From positions 1-40,723 of the forward strand of contig JADHVV010000014.1 of assembly GCA_016783825.1 (NCBI GenBank): a stretch of 40,723 nt of DNA, given 5' to 3'. The DNA is from Candidatus Zhuqueibacterota bacterium. GTDB taxonomy: Bacteria > Zhuqueibacterota > Zhuqueibacteria > Thermofontimicrobiales > Thermofontimicrobiaceae. The notes below the pieces were generated by a model that saw only the letters and a program-made list of their open reading frames with translations, had not been told where the DNA came from and did no database searches. Below, one piece after another: positions 1 through 9,700 of this stretch. The position numbers were made by a program, and so were the translations under genes. The first letter of the stretch is position 1, and each line of letters opens with the position of its first letter.

Positions 1-442
1 GAATGTCCTTACCTTCCAATTGAATCCCCAATTGGAGTATTTTCCTGAAACAAAGAATATCGTCGTCATCAACATAAATATAAGGCGCTAAAGCACGTTT
101 ACCAGCTTTGTAGTACATTCCGCCAATATTGACTTTTGCGATTGATAATCCGGAAGTTATTAACTGTAATAATTCTTGGGGTGTTTCTACTAGGAGAATA
201 ATCTTTTCTTTTATCTGGTTTTTGTTAAGCTCGTTAACCGTTTGTTCCTGGGTGAAAATTTCAACTGATAAAGGATGTGGCGCTGTCTCTTCAGCGCCTT
301 TATACATGTCACTTTCAATTTCCGAATGCGCGATGGGATCGCTGCATAAAATAATTTTTGTTGTTTTAAGGTAAGTCCCCCATCCAATTACAACTTGTCC
401 GTGAACGAGCCGGTCATCAATTCTTACTAAATCCAAAGACAT
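1..442 (-). CDS. PTS mannose-family EIIB component (partial, runs off the left edge)
   Basis: This gene reads leftward off the window, so only its first 147 codons are visible. The N-terminus contains RIDDRLVHGQV, the signature of mannose/fructose/sorbose-family EIIB domains; its histidine is the residue phosphorylated by EIIA. The visible part continues with a typical EIIB core, including KVNIGGMYYK. The ATG lies 3 bp after the stop of the upstream EIIA gene, so the two are surely cotranscribed. In the family, EIIB passes phosphate from EIIA to a sugar entering through EIIC/EIID. Whether those permease genes follow cannot be seen. With HPr kinase next door, a purely regulatory role is also possible. 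The identity is clear; the substrate is unknown. Confidence 0.9.
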   Translation of the reverse strand, partial: MSLDLVRIDDRLVHGQVVIGWGTYLKTTKIILCSDPIAHSEIESDMYKGAEETAPHPLSVEIFTQEQTVNELNKNQIKEKIILLVETPQELLQLITSGLSIAKVNIGGMYYKAGKRALAPYIYVDDDDILCFRKILQLGIQLEGKDI

Positions 443-445
443 TAT

Positions 446-838
446 TTAAGTTCCTTGTTGTGATCGATTTATTCCTTTTATTGCATCTTGTAAAATAATT
501 TCAGTTAATTCGGAAAGTCCGGATTGACCTCGTTTAGTTACGAACGAAATAAACATATTCAAATTTACACCTGAAACGACTTCAACATCCGGGATTTTTT
601 TAGAAACTGCTACCGCAGAATTCCAGCAGGTTCCTCCTTTCAGGCTTGTCATTATGATTACACCCTGATTTAGTTTCTCTGAAAGAAAAAGCGCTTCCAA
701 TTTTTCAATTACACCTCGGAGTGAGAAACCACTGGTTGAAAGAGAGAAAATTTTTTCCCCATTCCCTACTATCGCACCGGCAGCTTCAATAATAGCAGGG
801 GCTATTGGGCCATGAGTTAGTACTATTCCACTAATCAT
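446..838 (-). CDS. PTS mannose-family EIIA component
   Basis: This 130-residue cytoplasmic protein has the normal length of a free-standing EIIA-Man domain. It opens with GIVLTHGPIAPAIIEAA, matching the family pattern in which the histidine (His9 here) accepts phosphate from HPr. The central MTSLKGGTCWNSA segment corresponds to the conserved loop near the active site. It ends 3 bp before the EIIB start, showing tight coupling. The gene lies just downstream of hprK, with an octamer repeat array between them. Seen: the motif and the operon. Known: EIIA-Man acts in sugar phosphotransfer. Inferred: together with HprK it forms a carbon-status phosphorelay, as in the ptsN/hprK neighbourhoods of other Gram-negative bacteria. 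Confidence 0.88.
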   Translation of the reverse strand: MISGIVLTHGPIAPAIIEAAGAIVGNGEKIFSLSTSGFSLRGVIEKLEALFLSEKLNQGVIIMTSLKGGTCWNSAVAVSKKIPDVEVVSGVNLNMFISFVTKRGQSGLSELTEIILQDAIKGINRSQQGT

Positions 839-895
839 ATCTGTTCCATTTTTTGTTTTTCTCCTTTACTCCAACCTGGACGAGCTAGCACTGAA

Positions 896-1047
896 GGTAA
901 TTGGGTTACTGGGTAATAGGGTAATTAGGTAATTAGAATAGTAATATTTAGAATAGATTTTTTTAACCTATTACCTTATTACCTATTTACCAAGTTACCT
1001 TATTACCTTTTTACCCCATTACCTATTTACCCTGTTACCTAATTACT
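896..1047. repeat. Inverted array of octanucleotide units GTAANNNG
   Basis: On the plus strand about five units (GTAATTGG, GTTACTGG, GTAATAGG, GTAATTAG, GTAATTAG) occur at 896-936. After an AT-rich loop, ten consecutive 8-nt units of the same consensus run on the minus strand from about 1047 back to 965. The two arrays are complementary and could fold into a long imperfect hairpin. The minus-strand array begins inside the hprK stop codon. A motif CTRGCTYGTCCAGGTT lies next to it (about 871-890) and recurs twice near 10.7-10.9 kb beside the second copy of this array. Confidence 0.8.
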
Positions 1048-2011
1048 CATTATCAAAAAACAAATAATCTTTTAAATTTGAATTAGTTTGCATTTTTTTT
1101 ATGAGTCTTTCGTTGAATTCTTTGGCTGTAAATTTCCCATAGATTTTTAAAAGCTGGTTCAAAGCGATTGTTTCTGCAATAACCGTAATATTTTTCCCGG
1201 GGAAGATGGGCAATTCAATGATAGGTATTTTTACCCCCAGGTATTCAACAAATTTATCTTCCAGTCCGGTACGGTCGTAATCTTTACCTTCTTCCCAATC
1301 AACCAACCGTAAATCAACCTCAACTCTCTTTTGAAATCGTATTGACCTGACGCCAAAAATGCTTCTCACATCGATAATTCCAATGCCCCTAATTTCCATG
1401 TGATGAAGCAGCGTTTCAGTACAAGAACCAAGTAAAAGAATTTCAGACTGCCGGTGAAGATTAACAACATCGTCTGCAACTAACCGGTGCCCCCGTTCAA
1501 CTAAATCGAGTGCAATTTCACTTTTACCGATTCCACTGCGCCCGGTAATGAGCACACCAATTCCGTATATATCCACCAGGGAACCGTGCTGGGTAGTAAA
1601 CGGAGCGAATATTTTTCCCAGGTATCTGCTGAGAATTTGAGAAACGTGCGTGGTGGAATATAAGCTCCTCATAATTGTAATTTTTCGTTCATCAGCAATT
1701 TGAATAAAATCATCCGAAGGGCAGTTATTGTCCGTAACGATAATACAAGGCAGGTTAAACTCCAAAACTTTTCTGATGCTTAGTTCGCGTTTTACAGGTG
1801 TCAAAGTTTCCAGGTAAGACAATTCCGTATTGCCAAAAATTTGGATGCGATTATAAGTAAAAACGTCAACAAAACCGCTCAAAGCTAAACCAGGACGGTG
1901 TATCTCTCTTTCCGTAATTTTTTTATCGACTCCCTGGTCGCTATTAATAATTTTTAACTTAAGCAGGTTTTTTAAATCTTCAAATAATGTTTTTATTGTC
2001 AATTCAATCAT
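1043..2011 (-). CDS. hprK: HPr kinase/phosphorylase
   Basis: This 322-residue protein has the normal length for bifunctional HPr(Ser) kinase/phosphorylase, which phosphorylates HPr on a serine and removes the phosphate by phosphorolysis. Residues 1-130 are the family N-terminal domain. The C-terminal kinase core shows the catalytic region around His141 (QHGSLVDIYG), Walker A GRSGIGKSE at 157-165, an Asp pair at 180-181 and the signature MEIRGIGIIDV at 205-215. EIIA and EIIB follow downstream after an octamer repeat array. The start is placed at an ATG immediately after an inverted repeat; no clear Shine-Dalgarno is visible. The stop codon falls within the first repeat unit. In Gram-negative bacteria HprK usually regulates rather than drives sugar uptake. 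Confidence 0.95.
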   Translation of the reverse strand: MIELTIKTLFEDLKNLLKLKIINSDQGVDKKITEREIHRPGLALSGFVDVFTYNRIQIFGNTELSYLETLTPVKRELSIRKVLEFNLPCIIVTDNNCPSDDFIQIADERKITIMRSLYSTTHVSQILSRYLGKIFAPFTTQHGSLVDIYGIGVLITGRSGIGKSEIALDLVERGHRLVADDVVNLHRQSEILLLGSCTETLLHHMEIRGIGIIDVRSIFGVRSIRFQKRVEVDLRLVDWEEGKDYDRTGLEDKFVEYLGVKIPIIELPIFPGKNITVIAETIALNQLLKIYGKFTAKEFNERLIKKMQTNSNLKDYLFFDNE

Positions 2012-2028
2012 GTGTAATTATGTTACAC
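2012..2028. promoter_or_regulatory. Inverted repeat abutting the hprK start codon
   Basis: The 17-bp sequence GTGTAA-N5-TTACAC ends directly at the hprK ATG, and no Shine-Dalgarno is visible there. It could be an operator or a translational hairpin. This is a sequence observation only; no regulator is identified. Confidence 0.3.
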
Positions 2029-2207
2029 CAAAGCTTCGTTATTTCCACAAAAGGCGGATCTTCGATTTACTAAAATTTTTTAAAATTAAGTCTGTAGCAT
2101 TATTCATAAAAGCAGCACTGGCAGTTGCAGGATTATATAAATTGTCCGATTATTACTGCCACTGCTTCTGCAACTTGTCGAGTTAAGAATAATTCAGGAT
2201 ATTAAGA

Positions 2208-2242
2208 AAAGCTGCCTCATGATTGAAAATTGAGACAGCTTT
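2208..2242 (-). terminator. Rho-independent terminator after hpf
   Basis: The arms AAAGCTGCCTCA (2208-2219) and TGAGACAGCTTT (2231-2242) pair with one G-T wobble around an 11-nt loop. On the minus strand the hairpin is followed by TTTTCTT. It lies 6 bp beyond the hpf stop and separates hpf from hprK, so hprK probably has its own promoter in the 2030-2200 interval, where I cannot identify one with confidence. Confidence 0.7.
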
Positions 2243-2247
2243 ACTGT

Positions 2248-2556
2248 TCAATTGCTGAGAGCCTTATCAGCGTGTTGCTGTTTCTTTTCTTTGTATCGTA
2301 TCAACTGCCGCTCCATTTTCCCTACTGCTAAATCAATCGATTTGTAAATATCTTCAGTCTTTTCAATTACTGTTAATTTTTGACCATGAACAACAACATT
2401 AATTTCTGCAATTTGTATCTCCTTTTGATAATCCAATACAATATCACAGCTAATGATGCCGTCAAAGACTTTTTCTAATTTTGTAATTTCATCTACAGCA
2501 TACTCTTTAAGCCTTTTTGAAGGCTTATAATGACGGGCAGTGAAAGCAACTCTCAT
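2248..2556 (-). CDS. hpf: Ribosome hibernation promoting factor (short HPF/YfiA family)
   Basis: The start is the ATG at 2556, giving MRVAFTARHYKPSKRL, because AAGGAGG lies 6 nt upstream (2563-2569); an in-frame ATG at 2631 would add 25 unlike residues. The 102-residue product matches short HPF/YfiA proteins. It has the beta-alpha-beta-beta-beta-alpha pattern, ending in a lysine/arginine-rich helix (KMERQLIRYKEKKQQH). The family binds the 30S decoding region in starved cells, blocking tRNA and mRNA sites and promoting ribosome dimers. The long form's C-terminal dimerisation domain is absent. It lies between xerC and hprK; an hpf-hprK-EIIA neighbourhood resembles the rpoN-hpf-ptsN-hprK clusters of other Gram-negatives, here without rpoN. 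Confidence 0.92.
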   Translation of the reverse strand: MRVAFTARHYKPSKRLKEYAVDEITKLEKVFDGIISCDIVLDYQKEIQIAEINVVVHGQKLTVIEKTEDIYKSIDLAVGKMERQLIRYKEKKQQHADKALSN

Positions 2557-2627
2557 ATGTTTCCTCCTTATGGATTTTGTTATTAGTTCTAACTTTGTTT
2601 TTTTGTATAAGTTTTTTCTGATCCAAA

Positions 2628-2732
2628 TCAATTAACTATTACAACGAAAAGGCTGAGGCAAAGGCGAAGCAAGATAAAAGGATTAAGGATTTTCTTCCTT
2701 CGCCTTTGCCTCAGCCTTCTCCTGTACTTTAG
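2628..2732. repeat. Dispersed palindromic repeat with RAGGCN hexamer arms, copy 1
   Basis: Perfect 21-bp arms at 2649-2669 and 2698-2718 are built from hexamers AAGGCT, GAGGCA, AAGGCG, and flank an AT-rich loop. The similarity to the copy at 40597-40712 (opposite orientation) extends beyond the palindrome. It starts at ATCAATTA-CTATTACAACG on one side and ends at CTGYACTTTAG on the other, so this is a defined mobile or dispersed element of about 105 bp. It sits 3 bp after the xerC stop and may also act as a terminator there. Confidence 0.85.
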
Positions 2733-2735
2733 GAT

Positions 2736-3683
2736 TTACTCTTTTTTTTCCGCGCGCGGATGCGCCTGTTTATAAACTTGCTTCAACCGTTCAGCAGATA
2801 CATGTGTATAAATTTGTGTTGTTGACAGGCTCGAATGACCCAACAATTCTTTTACAGCCACCAGGTCAGCGCCTTCATCCAATAAATGTGTGGCAAAGGA
2901 ATGGCGCAGACTGTGTGGAAAAGCGCCTGATGACGATATTAAAAGCATATATCTTGCCACTCGTTTTTGAATGCCGCGGGTGGATAATCGCTTGCCATAT
3001 TTGTTGAGGAATAGGGCGTCTGTGTCTTTGTTAATCGTTTTTTGAAGCAATTCGTTCCGTCTGCTTAAATATATTTTTAACGACTGTTTTGCGATTTCTC
3101 CCATTGGCGCCAACCGTTCCTTACCGCCTTTTCCAGACACTTTGATCAAGCCATTTACAAAATCAATATTTTTCTGATTGAGATTAGCCAGTTCACTCAA
3201 ACGAATACCTGTGCCATAAAAAAGTTCAAAAATGGTTTTGTCCCGTTCACCGATGGCAGTATCGGTGTTTATGAGCGACATCGCTTCCTTTATTTGATCA
3301 TAATTAAAGGTGAAAGGAATCTTCTTTTCCGTTTTCAGAGAAAACAGGCCGGTTGCAGGATTGCTTGCTATGTGCTGATGAAGGTGTAAAAATTTGAAAA
3401 ATGATTTTAAGCAGGCAATCTTCCGGTTAATACTCGTGGCTTGGTAACTTTTTTTCTTCAATTGTGCAAGGTAAAAGCGGAGGTTTTGTCGTGATATTTT
3501 TGCCGGTGAAATCACATCTAAACCGAACTGTTCATCCAAAAACCGGTAAAATTGCTGCACATCAATACCGTAGGATTCAATCGTGTGGGATGAATAGGAA
3601 CGTTCGGTTTTGATGTAATGAAGATATTTGTCAAGCAAATGATCCCAATTTTGCTTGTGTTGAGTAGATGATCTATTCATCAT
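2736..3683 (-). CDS. xerC: Tyrosine recombinase XerC/XerD-type
   Basis: This is a site-specific tyrosine recombinase that resolves chromosome dimers at dif. Starting at ATG 3683 (or 3680) gives about 315 residues, near the usual 300, and overlaps the topA stop in the coupled arrangement ATGATGAATAG. An in-frame ATG at 3737 would overlap topA by 65 bp and is less likely. The N-terminal SAM-like DNA-binding domain covers about 11-110. All catalytic residues are present: Arg161 (GTGIRLSEL), Lys185 (SGKGGKER), His257 and Arg260 (HSLRHSFATHLL), His283 (LLGHSSLSTTQIYTH) and Tyr292. The topA-xerC pairing is common in bacteria. XerC and XerD cannot be separated by eye; the topA context favours XerC. 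Confidence 0.92.
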   Translation of the reverse strand: MMNRSSTQHKQNWDHLLDKYLHYIKTERSYSSHTIESYGIDVQQFYRFLDEQFGLDVISPAKISRQNLRFYLAQLKKKSYQATSINRKIACLKSFFKFLHLHQHIASNPATGLFSLKTEKKIPFTFNYDQIKEAMSLINTDTAIGERDKTIFELFYGTGIRLSELANLNQKNIDFVNGLIKVSGKGGKERLAPMGEIAKQSLKIYLSRRNELLQKTINKDTDALFLNKYGKRLSTRGIQKRVARYMLLISSSGAFPHSLRHSFATHLLDEGADLVAVKELLGHSSLSTTQIYTHVSAERLKQVYKQAHPRAEKKE

Positions 3684-5943
3684 CCTGGCTTTGTTCATAT
3701 TTAGTTTTACAATTCGGGCAATACAAATAGTTGCCAATGCTTTTATTGTATCGTTGTTCTAAATATGTTGAATGACAATTTTTACATTTGCTGGAGACAG
3801 GTTTGTACCAGGAAGCAAAATCACAATCCGGGTATTTGCCGCATCCGTAAAACGTTTTTCCCCGTTTGGTTTTGCGCTCAACTATTTTGCCAGCACAGCC
3901 ATCTTTGGGGCAAGCAATTCCCATGGAAAATGGTTTGTTGTTTTTGCATTCAGGGTACCCGGAACATGCGATGAACCTGCCATACCTGCCAATCTTAACC
4001 ACCATCGGTTTTCCGCATTTCTCACAGATTTCATCGGTGGTTACTTCTTCTCCTGCCAATGGTTTGGTGTAACGGCAGTCCGGGTAGCCGCTGCAACCGA
4101 TGAATTTGCCATTCCTGCCCCAACGTTCGATGAGCGCTTTTCCACATTCAGGACATGCTTCTTCTGTATCCTTGATTAATGAATCACGAATCGTCTCTTT
4201 CTTTGATTTTATGGCTTCCAGAGCCTCGTCAAATGGAGAATAAAAATCATTTATTACGGTGGCATAGTCCTTGTTTTTATCTTCAATCTCGTCTAGTTCT
4301 TCTTCCATTTTTGCTGTAAATTGCGTGTTGAAAATAGCCGGGAAATGTTGAATCAAAATGTCACAAACTGTAAAACCCAGTTCCGTTGGAATTAGCTGGC
4401 GCGCGTTCTTTTCAATATATTTCCGCATTAACAGCGTGCTGATAATTAACGCATAAGTACTGGGACGACCAATTCCCAGCGCGTCCAATTCTTTCACCAA
4501 ACTGCTTTCTGAAAACCGGGCAGGTGGCTTGGTGAAATGTTGTTTTGGTATCAAATCAAGCAGGGAAAGAATTTCACCGATTACCAGGTTCTCGGGAATT
4601 TTTAATTTTTGCGCTTCAGACTCATTATCTTTTTTATTGTCGTTCTCTTCGAAATCTTCATAAGCCTGAAGGAACCCGCGAAACGTAATGATGGAACCGG
4701 TTGTCCGAAACAGGTATTCTTCTTTCACTTCGTTTTTTTCAAGCACACCCGCTTTAATGTCGATTGTGGTTTGATCCAATTTTGCATCACTCATCTGGCA
4801 GGCAACGAAACGTTTCCAAATCAATTCATAAAGCTTGAACTGATCACCAGTTAAAAATTTCTTTATTTTTTTAGGTTCCCGTTGCATGGAAGTGGGGCGA
4901 ATTGTTTCGTGAGCATCCTGGGCGCCTTTTTTAACTTTAAAAACTCTCGCTGTTTTTGGAACGTATTCCACCCCATAACCGCTGGCTATGAATTCCCGAA
5001 CTTCTGCAATGGCTTCATCAGCGATTCTTGTTGAATCGGTACGCATGTACGTTATCAGTCCAACACTGCCTTCATCTCCAAGTTCAGTGCCTTCGTAAAG
5101 CTGCTGCGCGATTGCCATGATCTTTTTTGCTGAATATCCCAACCGCTGGGCTGCTGCCTGTTGCAGCGTACTGGTAGTGAACGGAGGCGCCGGTTTCCGG
5201 GTAACCTGTTTTTTAGTAATATTCTTAACAGCGAATTTTTTTATTTTCAGATCATCGACAATACTTTTAGCCGACCTCTCATTTGTGATATCAGGCTTTT
5301 TATTCTGAATTTTGATCAGGTTGGATAAAAATGCATCGGATTTCTTTCCCTGAAGTTTTGCAGTGATAGACCAATATTCCTGCGGCACAAAGGCTAAAAC
5401 TTCTCTTTCCCTCTCAACGATTAAACGCAACGCCACCGATTGCACTCTACCGGCGCTTAAACCCCGATAAATGGTTTGCCAGAGAATGGGACTTATTTTA
5501 TAGCCCACAAGCCTGTCCAACACACGCCGTGCTTTCTGAGCTTCAACTTTATTTACCGCTATATCGAGTGGGTGGTTGATTGCCTCAACAACAGCCCTTT
5601 CAGTGATCTCGTTGAAGAGAATTCGATGGATATTTTTATTTCTTGTTTTTATTTCTTCGAAGATGTGCCAGGCAATGGCTTCGCCTTCGCGATCCGGGTC
5701 GGTGGCAATATAGACGCTGTCTGCGGAAGATGCAGCTTTTTTAAGATCGGACAGTACTTTTCCTTTGCCGCGGATTGTAATGTACTGCGGCTGAAAACTG
5801 TCCTCAATATCGATACCTAAACTGCGTTTGGGAAGATCTTTGATGTGCCCTACTGATGAAAGTACTTTGTAATTTTTCCCTAAAAATTTTTTAATAGTTT
5901 TTGTTTTAGCAACCGATTCGACAATAACAACTGAAGTTGGCAT
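3673..5943 (-). CDS. topA: DNA topoisomerase I (type IA)
   Basis: This 756-residue type IA topoisomerase relaxes negative supercoils. The Toprim domain carries Glu9 (VIVESVAKTKTI) and the acidic triad in TDPDREGEAIAWH (Asp82, Asp84, Glu86). The active-site tyrosine is Tyr299 in GSVGLITYMRTDSTR. The C-terminus has three canonical four-cysteine zinc ribbons (CPECGKALIER, CEKCGKPMVVK, CPKDGCAGKIV) and a fourth Cys4 module (CKNCHSTYLEQ to CPNC), giving four in total. It lies 20 bp after the smg gene, and its stop overlaps the xerC start. The smg-topA-xerC order matches the conserved dprA/smg-topA neighbourhood, although dprA is not seen here. Confidence 0.97.
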   Translation of the reverse strand: MPTSVVIVESVAKTKTIKKFLGKNYKVLSSVGHIKDLPKRSLGIDIEDSFQPQYITIRGKGKVLSDLKKAASSADSVYIATDPDREGEAIAWHIFEEIKTRNKNIHRILFNEITERAVVEAINHPLDIAVNKVEAQKARRVLDRLVGYKISPILWQTIYRGLSAGRVQSVALRLIVEREREVLAFVPQEYWSITAKLQGKKSDAFLSNLIKIQNKKPDITNERSAKSIVDDLKIKKFAVKNITKKQVTRKPAPPFTTSTLQQAAAQRLGYSAKKIMAIAQQLYEGTELGDEGSVGLITYMRTDSTRIADEAIAEVREFIASGYGVEYVPKTARVFKVKKGAQDAHETIRPTSMQREPKKIKKFLTGDQFKLYELIWKRFVACQMSDAKLDQTTIDIKAGVLEKNEVKEEYLFRTTGSIITFRGFLQAYEDFEENDNKKDNESEAQKLKIPENLVIGEILSLLDLIPKQHFTKPPARFSESSLVKELDALGIGRPSTYALIISTLLMRKYIEKNARQLIPTELGFTVCDILIQHFPAIFNTQFTAKMEEELDEIEDKNKDYATVINDFYSPFDEALEAIKSKKETIRDSLIKDTEEACPECGKALIERWGRNGKFIGCSGYPDCRYTKPLAGEEVTTDEICEKCGKPMVVKIGRYGRFIACSGYPECKNNKPFSMGIACPKDGCAGKIVERKTKRGKTFYGCGKYPDCDFASWYKPVSSKCKNCHSTYLEQRYNKSIGNYLYCPNCKTKYEQSQDDE

Positions 5944-5963
5944 ATTTTATTTTAGACACCCTT

Positions 5964-6440
5964 TTAATGACCGAAGTAAGATTGATTAAAAACGAAAAAT
6001 GAGCCGTTTGAATGATCATCCGGGTTTAAAATTAAATTTGCTACCTTTGCTTTAATTTCAGAAATGTTTACACCAAATTTCCCCTGTCTCATGTAATGAT
6101 CAAGAATATGCTCGATTTCTTCATCTCCGATGATATCCAATTCTTTTAAAGGTACCGGGAAATTTGTCGGCAGGGGATTTAGATCAGGTTCAACAAATGT
6201 TGACCAGTTTGTTTCCGGAAATTGAGAAAGCAGCCTGTCAAAATCGATGGAATCATCTTTTTCCAATTCGTCCAGGTTATTGGTCAACCAGGAAAAAGCT
6301 GAATCAATTTCATTTTCAGTGTAACCCTGTTCCATCAACTGTTCAGGAATGGTTTTCATCTCGCTGACTACTTTTTCTTCTGAGCCGGAGCTCATCGTAT
6401 CAACGATATAAACGACTATCTCCAATACTCGTTCGTTCAT
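5964..6440 (-). CDS. Smg/DUF494 family protein
   Basis: The start at ATG 6440 (MNERVLEIVVYIVDTM) follows a strong purine-rich site GGAGGGAGGAA; upstream in-frame codons to 6467 are unlike the family. The 158-residue length matches E. coli Smg (157). The N-terminal helix, the acidic middle and the C-terminal segment HILDHYMRQGKFGVNISEIKAKV fit DUF494. The molecular function is not established for the family. Context is the main evidence: smg is characteristically next to dprA and topA, and here it is 20 bp upstream of topA in the same direction. The protein is probably cytoplasmic, with no signal peptide or membrane segment. Confidence 0.8.
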   Translation of the reverse strand: MNERVLEIVVYIVDTMSSGSEEKVVSEMKTIPEQLMEQGYTENEIDSAFSWLTNNLDELEKDDSIDFDRLLSQFPETNWSTFVEPDLNPLPTNFPVPLKELDIIGDEEIEHILDHYMRQGKFGVNISEIKAKVANLILNPDDHSNGSFFVFNQSYFGH

Positions 6441-6552
6441 TTCCTCCCTCCAAGAGTAAGTGAACATTTTTTAAGGGGGTGGGATAAACTTAGTTCTCCC
6501 TCAATTTGGTGGATTTAATCCAACCCTCTAAACACTAAAACAAACCTGGTCT

Positions 6553-6580
6553 AATATAATAATTAATATTATAAAAGCAA
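6553..6580 (-). promoter_or_regulatory. Possible promoter of the smg-topA-xerC unit
   Basis: On the minus strand TTGCTT (6580-6575) is followed after 16 bp by TATATT (6558-6553), about 115 bp before the smg start. It lies in a 320-bp gap (6468-6786) between secA and smg, in which I see no gene. The surrounding sequence is very AT-rich, so chance matches are likely. Confidence 0.35.
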
Positions 6581-6786
6581 GGATTATTACAAACATTTAA
6601 TTTCATTCAGCTTTTTACTTTTGCTGAACGAACTCATTTTTCCTTAATTGTAATATAGTTAAGATTATTTTTTGATGCAAGGATTTTTTTATCAAGGAGA
6701 TGAAATTTTATCAGTACTGTTTTTTTGTTCAAAGAAATAAAATATTTAAACCACTTTGTTAGTAGTATAACTCCCAAAAACAAATA

Positions 6787-9700
6787 TCACCTCCCACAAC
6801 ATTTCTTATACTTTTTCCCACTCCCGCATGGACAGGGATCGTTCCTGCCTGTTTTAGGCCCGGTAACAATCGGCACTTTTTTGCCCTGCCTTTGTTGCTG
6901 CTGTTGTTGCTGCCCTGGCGCTTGACCTTCTGCTTGTTCCTGCGGCGCTCTTTGAAAGCCCATTCCGGTGGCAGAATCGTGAACTTCCCGCATTTGCTGG
7001 GGTTGACGCGCCGGTCTGCGGAATGGATGTTCCTGCCGGATTTGGGCTTTGTAAATGAGTTCAACGACATTTTCATTAACCTGGGCTAACATGTCGGTGA
7101 ACGCCCTGAATCCTTCGCTTTTGTATTCCAGCAGCGGATCTTTTTGTCCGTAAGCCCGCAGACCAATGCCCTCTTTCAACTGATCCATTTCATAAAGATG
7201 GTCGCGCCAGCTTGTATCAATCACTTGCAGCATTGCCAGTCGTTCTAACTCGCGCATGCTGGCTTTGCCAACCATTTTTTCTTTCTGGTAAAAAATTTTC
7301 AGCGCTTTCTCATACACTTCTTCAAAAAGTTCTTCCGTGCTCAAATCCGTTGGCACATCTTCTCTTGTTGGATAAATCGGTTGAACCAATAGCAGCCGTT
7401 GAAGATCACTATTCAATCCATCCCAATTCCATTCTTCAGTGAATTTGCTGTCACCAGCGTGCATTTCAATTCTGTCTTCAATAATCTGGTCTATCATATC
7501 AAGTATTTGTGGTCTTAAATTCTCGCCATGAAGCGCATTGGAACGCATTTTGTAAATGATCTCACGCTGTTGATTCATCACGTCATCATATTCCAACAAA
7601 TGTTTTCGAATATCAAAGTTATGTGTTTCCACCCGTTTCTGCGCCCGCTCGATGGATTTGGTGATCATGGCGTGCTGTATCACTTCGCCATCCTGAACTC
7701 CCATCCTGTCCATCACGCCGGCAATTCTTTCCGAACCAAACAGTCGCATCAAATCATCTTCCAACGAAAGATAAAACCGCGACGACCCGGGATCACCCTG
7801 CCTGCCGCTTCTACCGCGCAACTGCCTGTCGATGCGCCGTGACTCATGCCGCCCGGTACCGATGATATGTAAACCGCAGGGAACGTCAGTTCCGCACTCC
7901 TTAATATCGATGGAATCGGGAATGTGCCTGTTTTTGTGATCAATTAAATAACAGCCCTCCTCACAAAGAACAATGCCTTTGCCTAACTTAATATCAGTTC
8001 CGCGACCTGCCATATTGGTGGCAATTGTTACCATGCCCGGCTGCCCGGCTTTTCGTACAATATGCGCTTCTTCTTTGTGATATTTTGCATTGAGCACAGA
8101 GTGTTTAATACCGCGCCGTTTCAACATTCGACCTAACGTTTCGGAAACTTCGACCGAAATTGTACCAACGAGCACCGGGCGATTCTTTTTGTGCATGGCA
8201 ACGATCTCATCAATCACCGCGTTATATTTTTCCCGCTTTGTTCGAAAGATTTGATCCTGGTAGTCAATTCTGCGGATGGATTCATTAGTGGGAATAACCG
8301 CTACATCCAGCTTATAAATTTCCCAGAATTCATGTGCTTCAGTTTCAGCAGTACCGGTCATCCCTGCTAATTTTGAATAAAGACGGAAAAAATTCTGCAG
8401 TGTAACAGTGGCTAATGTTTGTGTTTCACCTTCAATTTTCACCCCTTCTTTTGCTTCAATCGCCTGGTGCAAACCATCGCTATAGCGGCGACCGGGCATT
8501 AACCTGCCGGTAAATTCATCGACGATCATGACTTTCCCATCTTCTGAAACGACATATTCATTATCACGCTCGAATAACGAAAATGCACGAAGCAACTGGG
8601 AAATATTGTGCAGCCGCTCACTCTTATCACTGTATTCCAGTTGAATTTTATTTTTAGCTTCTGCTTTTTGTTTTTCGTCTAACGATTCATCTTTATCAAT
8701 TCCATCCAATTCGATTGAAAGATCCGGCAGAACGAACATCTGCGGATCATTGGGAGATAGTGCATCTCTGCCTTTTTCCGTAAGGTCGATTACGTGTGAT
8801 TTCTCATCGATGGCAAAAAACAATTCCTCATCTATTTCGTGCATTTTTTTATCACGCAAGAAATCATTTTCCACGCGGTGAATTAATTTTTTTACGCCAA
8901 CTTCACGCAATAATTTGATCAGTTTTTTATTTTTAGGCGCGCCGCGATTCGCCTGAAGGATTTTTATACCGCCTTCATATTCTTCTTCACCATTTAATAA
9001 TTTTTCTCCATCAGCGATGAGTTTGCTAACAAGATTTGTCTGCAGACGCATCAACTGCGCGACACGCGGTTTTACTTCATCGTAACGATGCGTGGAACGA
9101 TCTACCGGGCCGGAAATGATGAGCGGTGTTCGCGCTTCATCGATTAACACTGAATCAACTTCATCAATAATGGCATAATTGTGTATGCGCTGAACCAGGT
9201 CTTGCACCCGGGAGGTCATGTTGTCGCGCAGATAGTCAAATCCGAATTCATTATTCGTGCCATAAGTAATATCCGAATTATATGCTTTTTGTCTATCAGG
9301 CGGATTCATATCATTTGTAATGTAAGCAAAAGTCAATCCCAGCGTTTCGTATATTTTCCCCATCCATTCACAGTCACGTTTGGCGAGATAGTCATTAACA
9401 GTGATCAAGTGTGCGCCCTTACCAGTCAATGCATTCAAATACATTGGCATGGAAGCAACCAAAGTTTTTCCCTCACCGGTTGCCATTTCAGCAATTTTTC
9501 CCTCGTGGAGCACAATGGCGCCGATCAATTGAACGTCAAAAGGCACCATCTCCCAGGTCGTATCAATATCACTAACACGCCATGTTTTTCCCACCAGCCT
9601 TCGGCACTGTTCTTTAGCAACAGCAAATGCTTCAGGGAGAATTTCCAAAAGCGTTTCTTCAATGATTTCAGATTCTTCCTTTTCTGTGTCCTTTACCTGG

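Noticed and set aside
896-1047. Possible CRISPR array
   Set aside because: Units are contiguous octamers without spacers, arranged in opposing orientation, and no cas genes are present.
6725-7089. Open frames opposite the secA 3' end
   Set aside because: They are antisense to the SecA glutamine-rich linker and SEC-C motif, with no ribosome sites.
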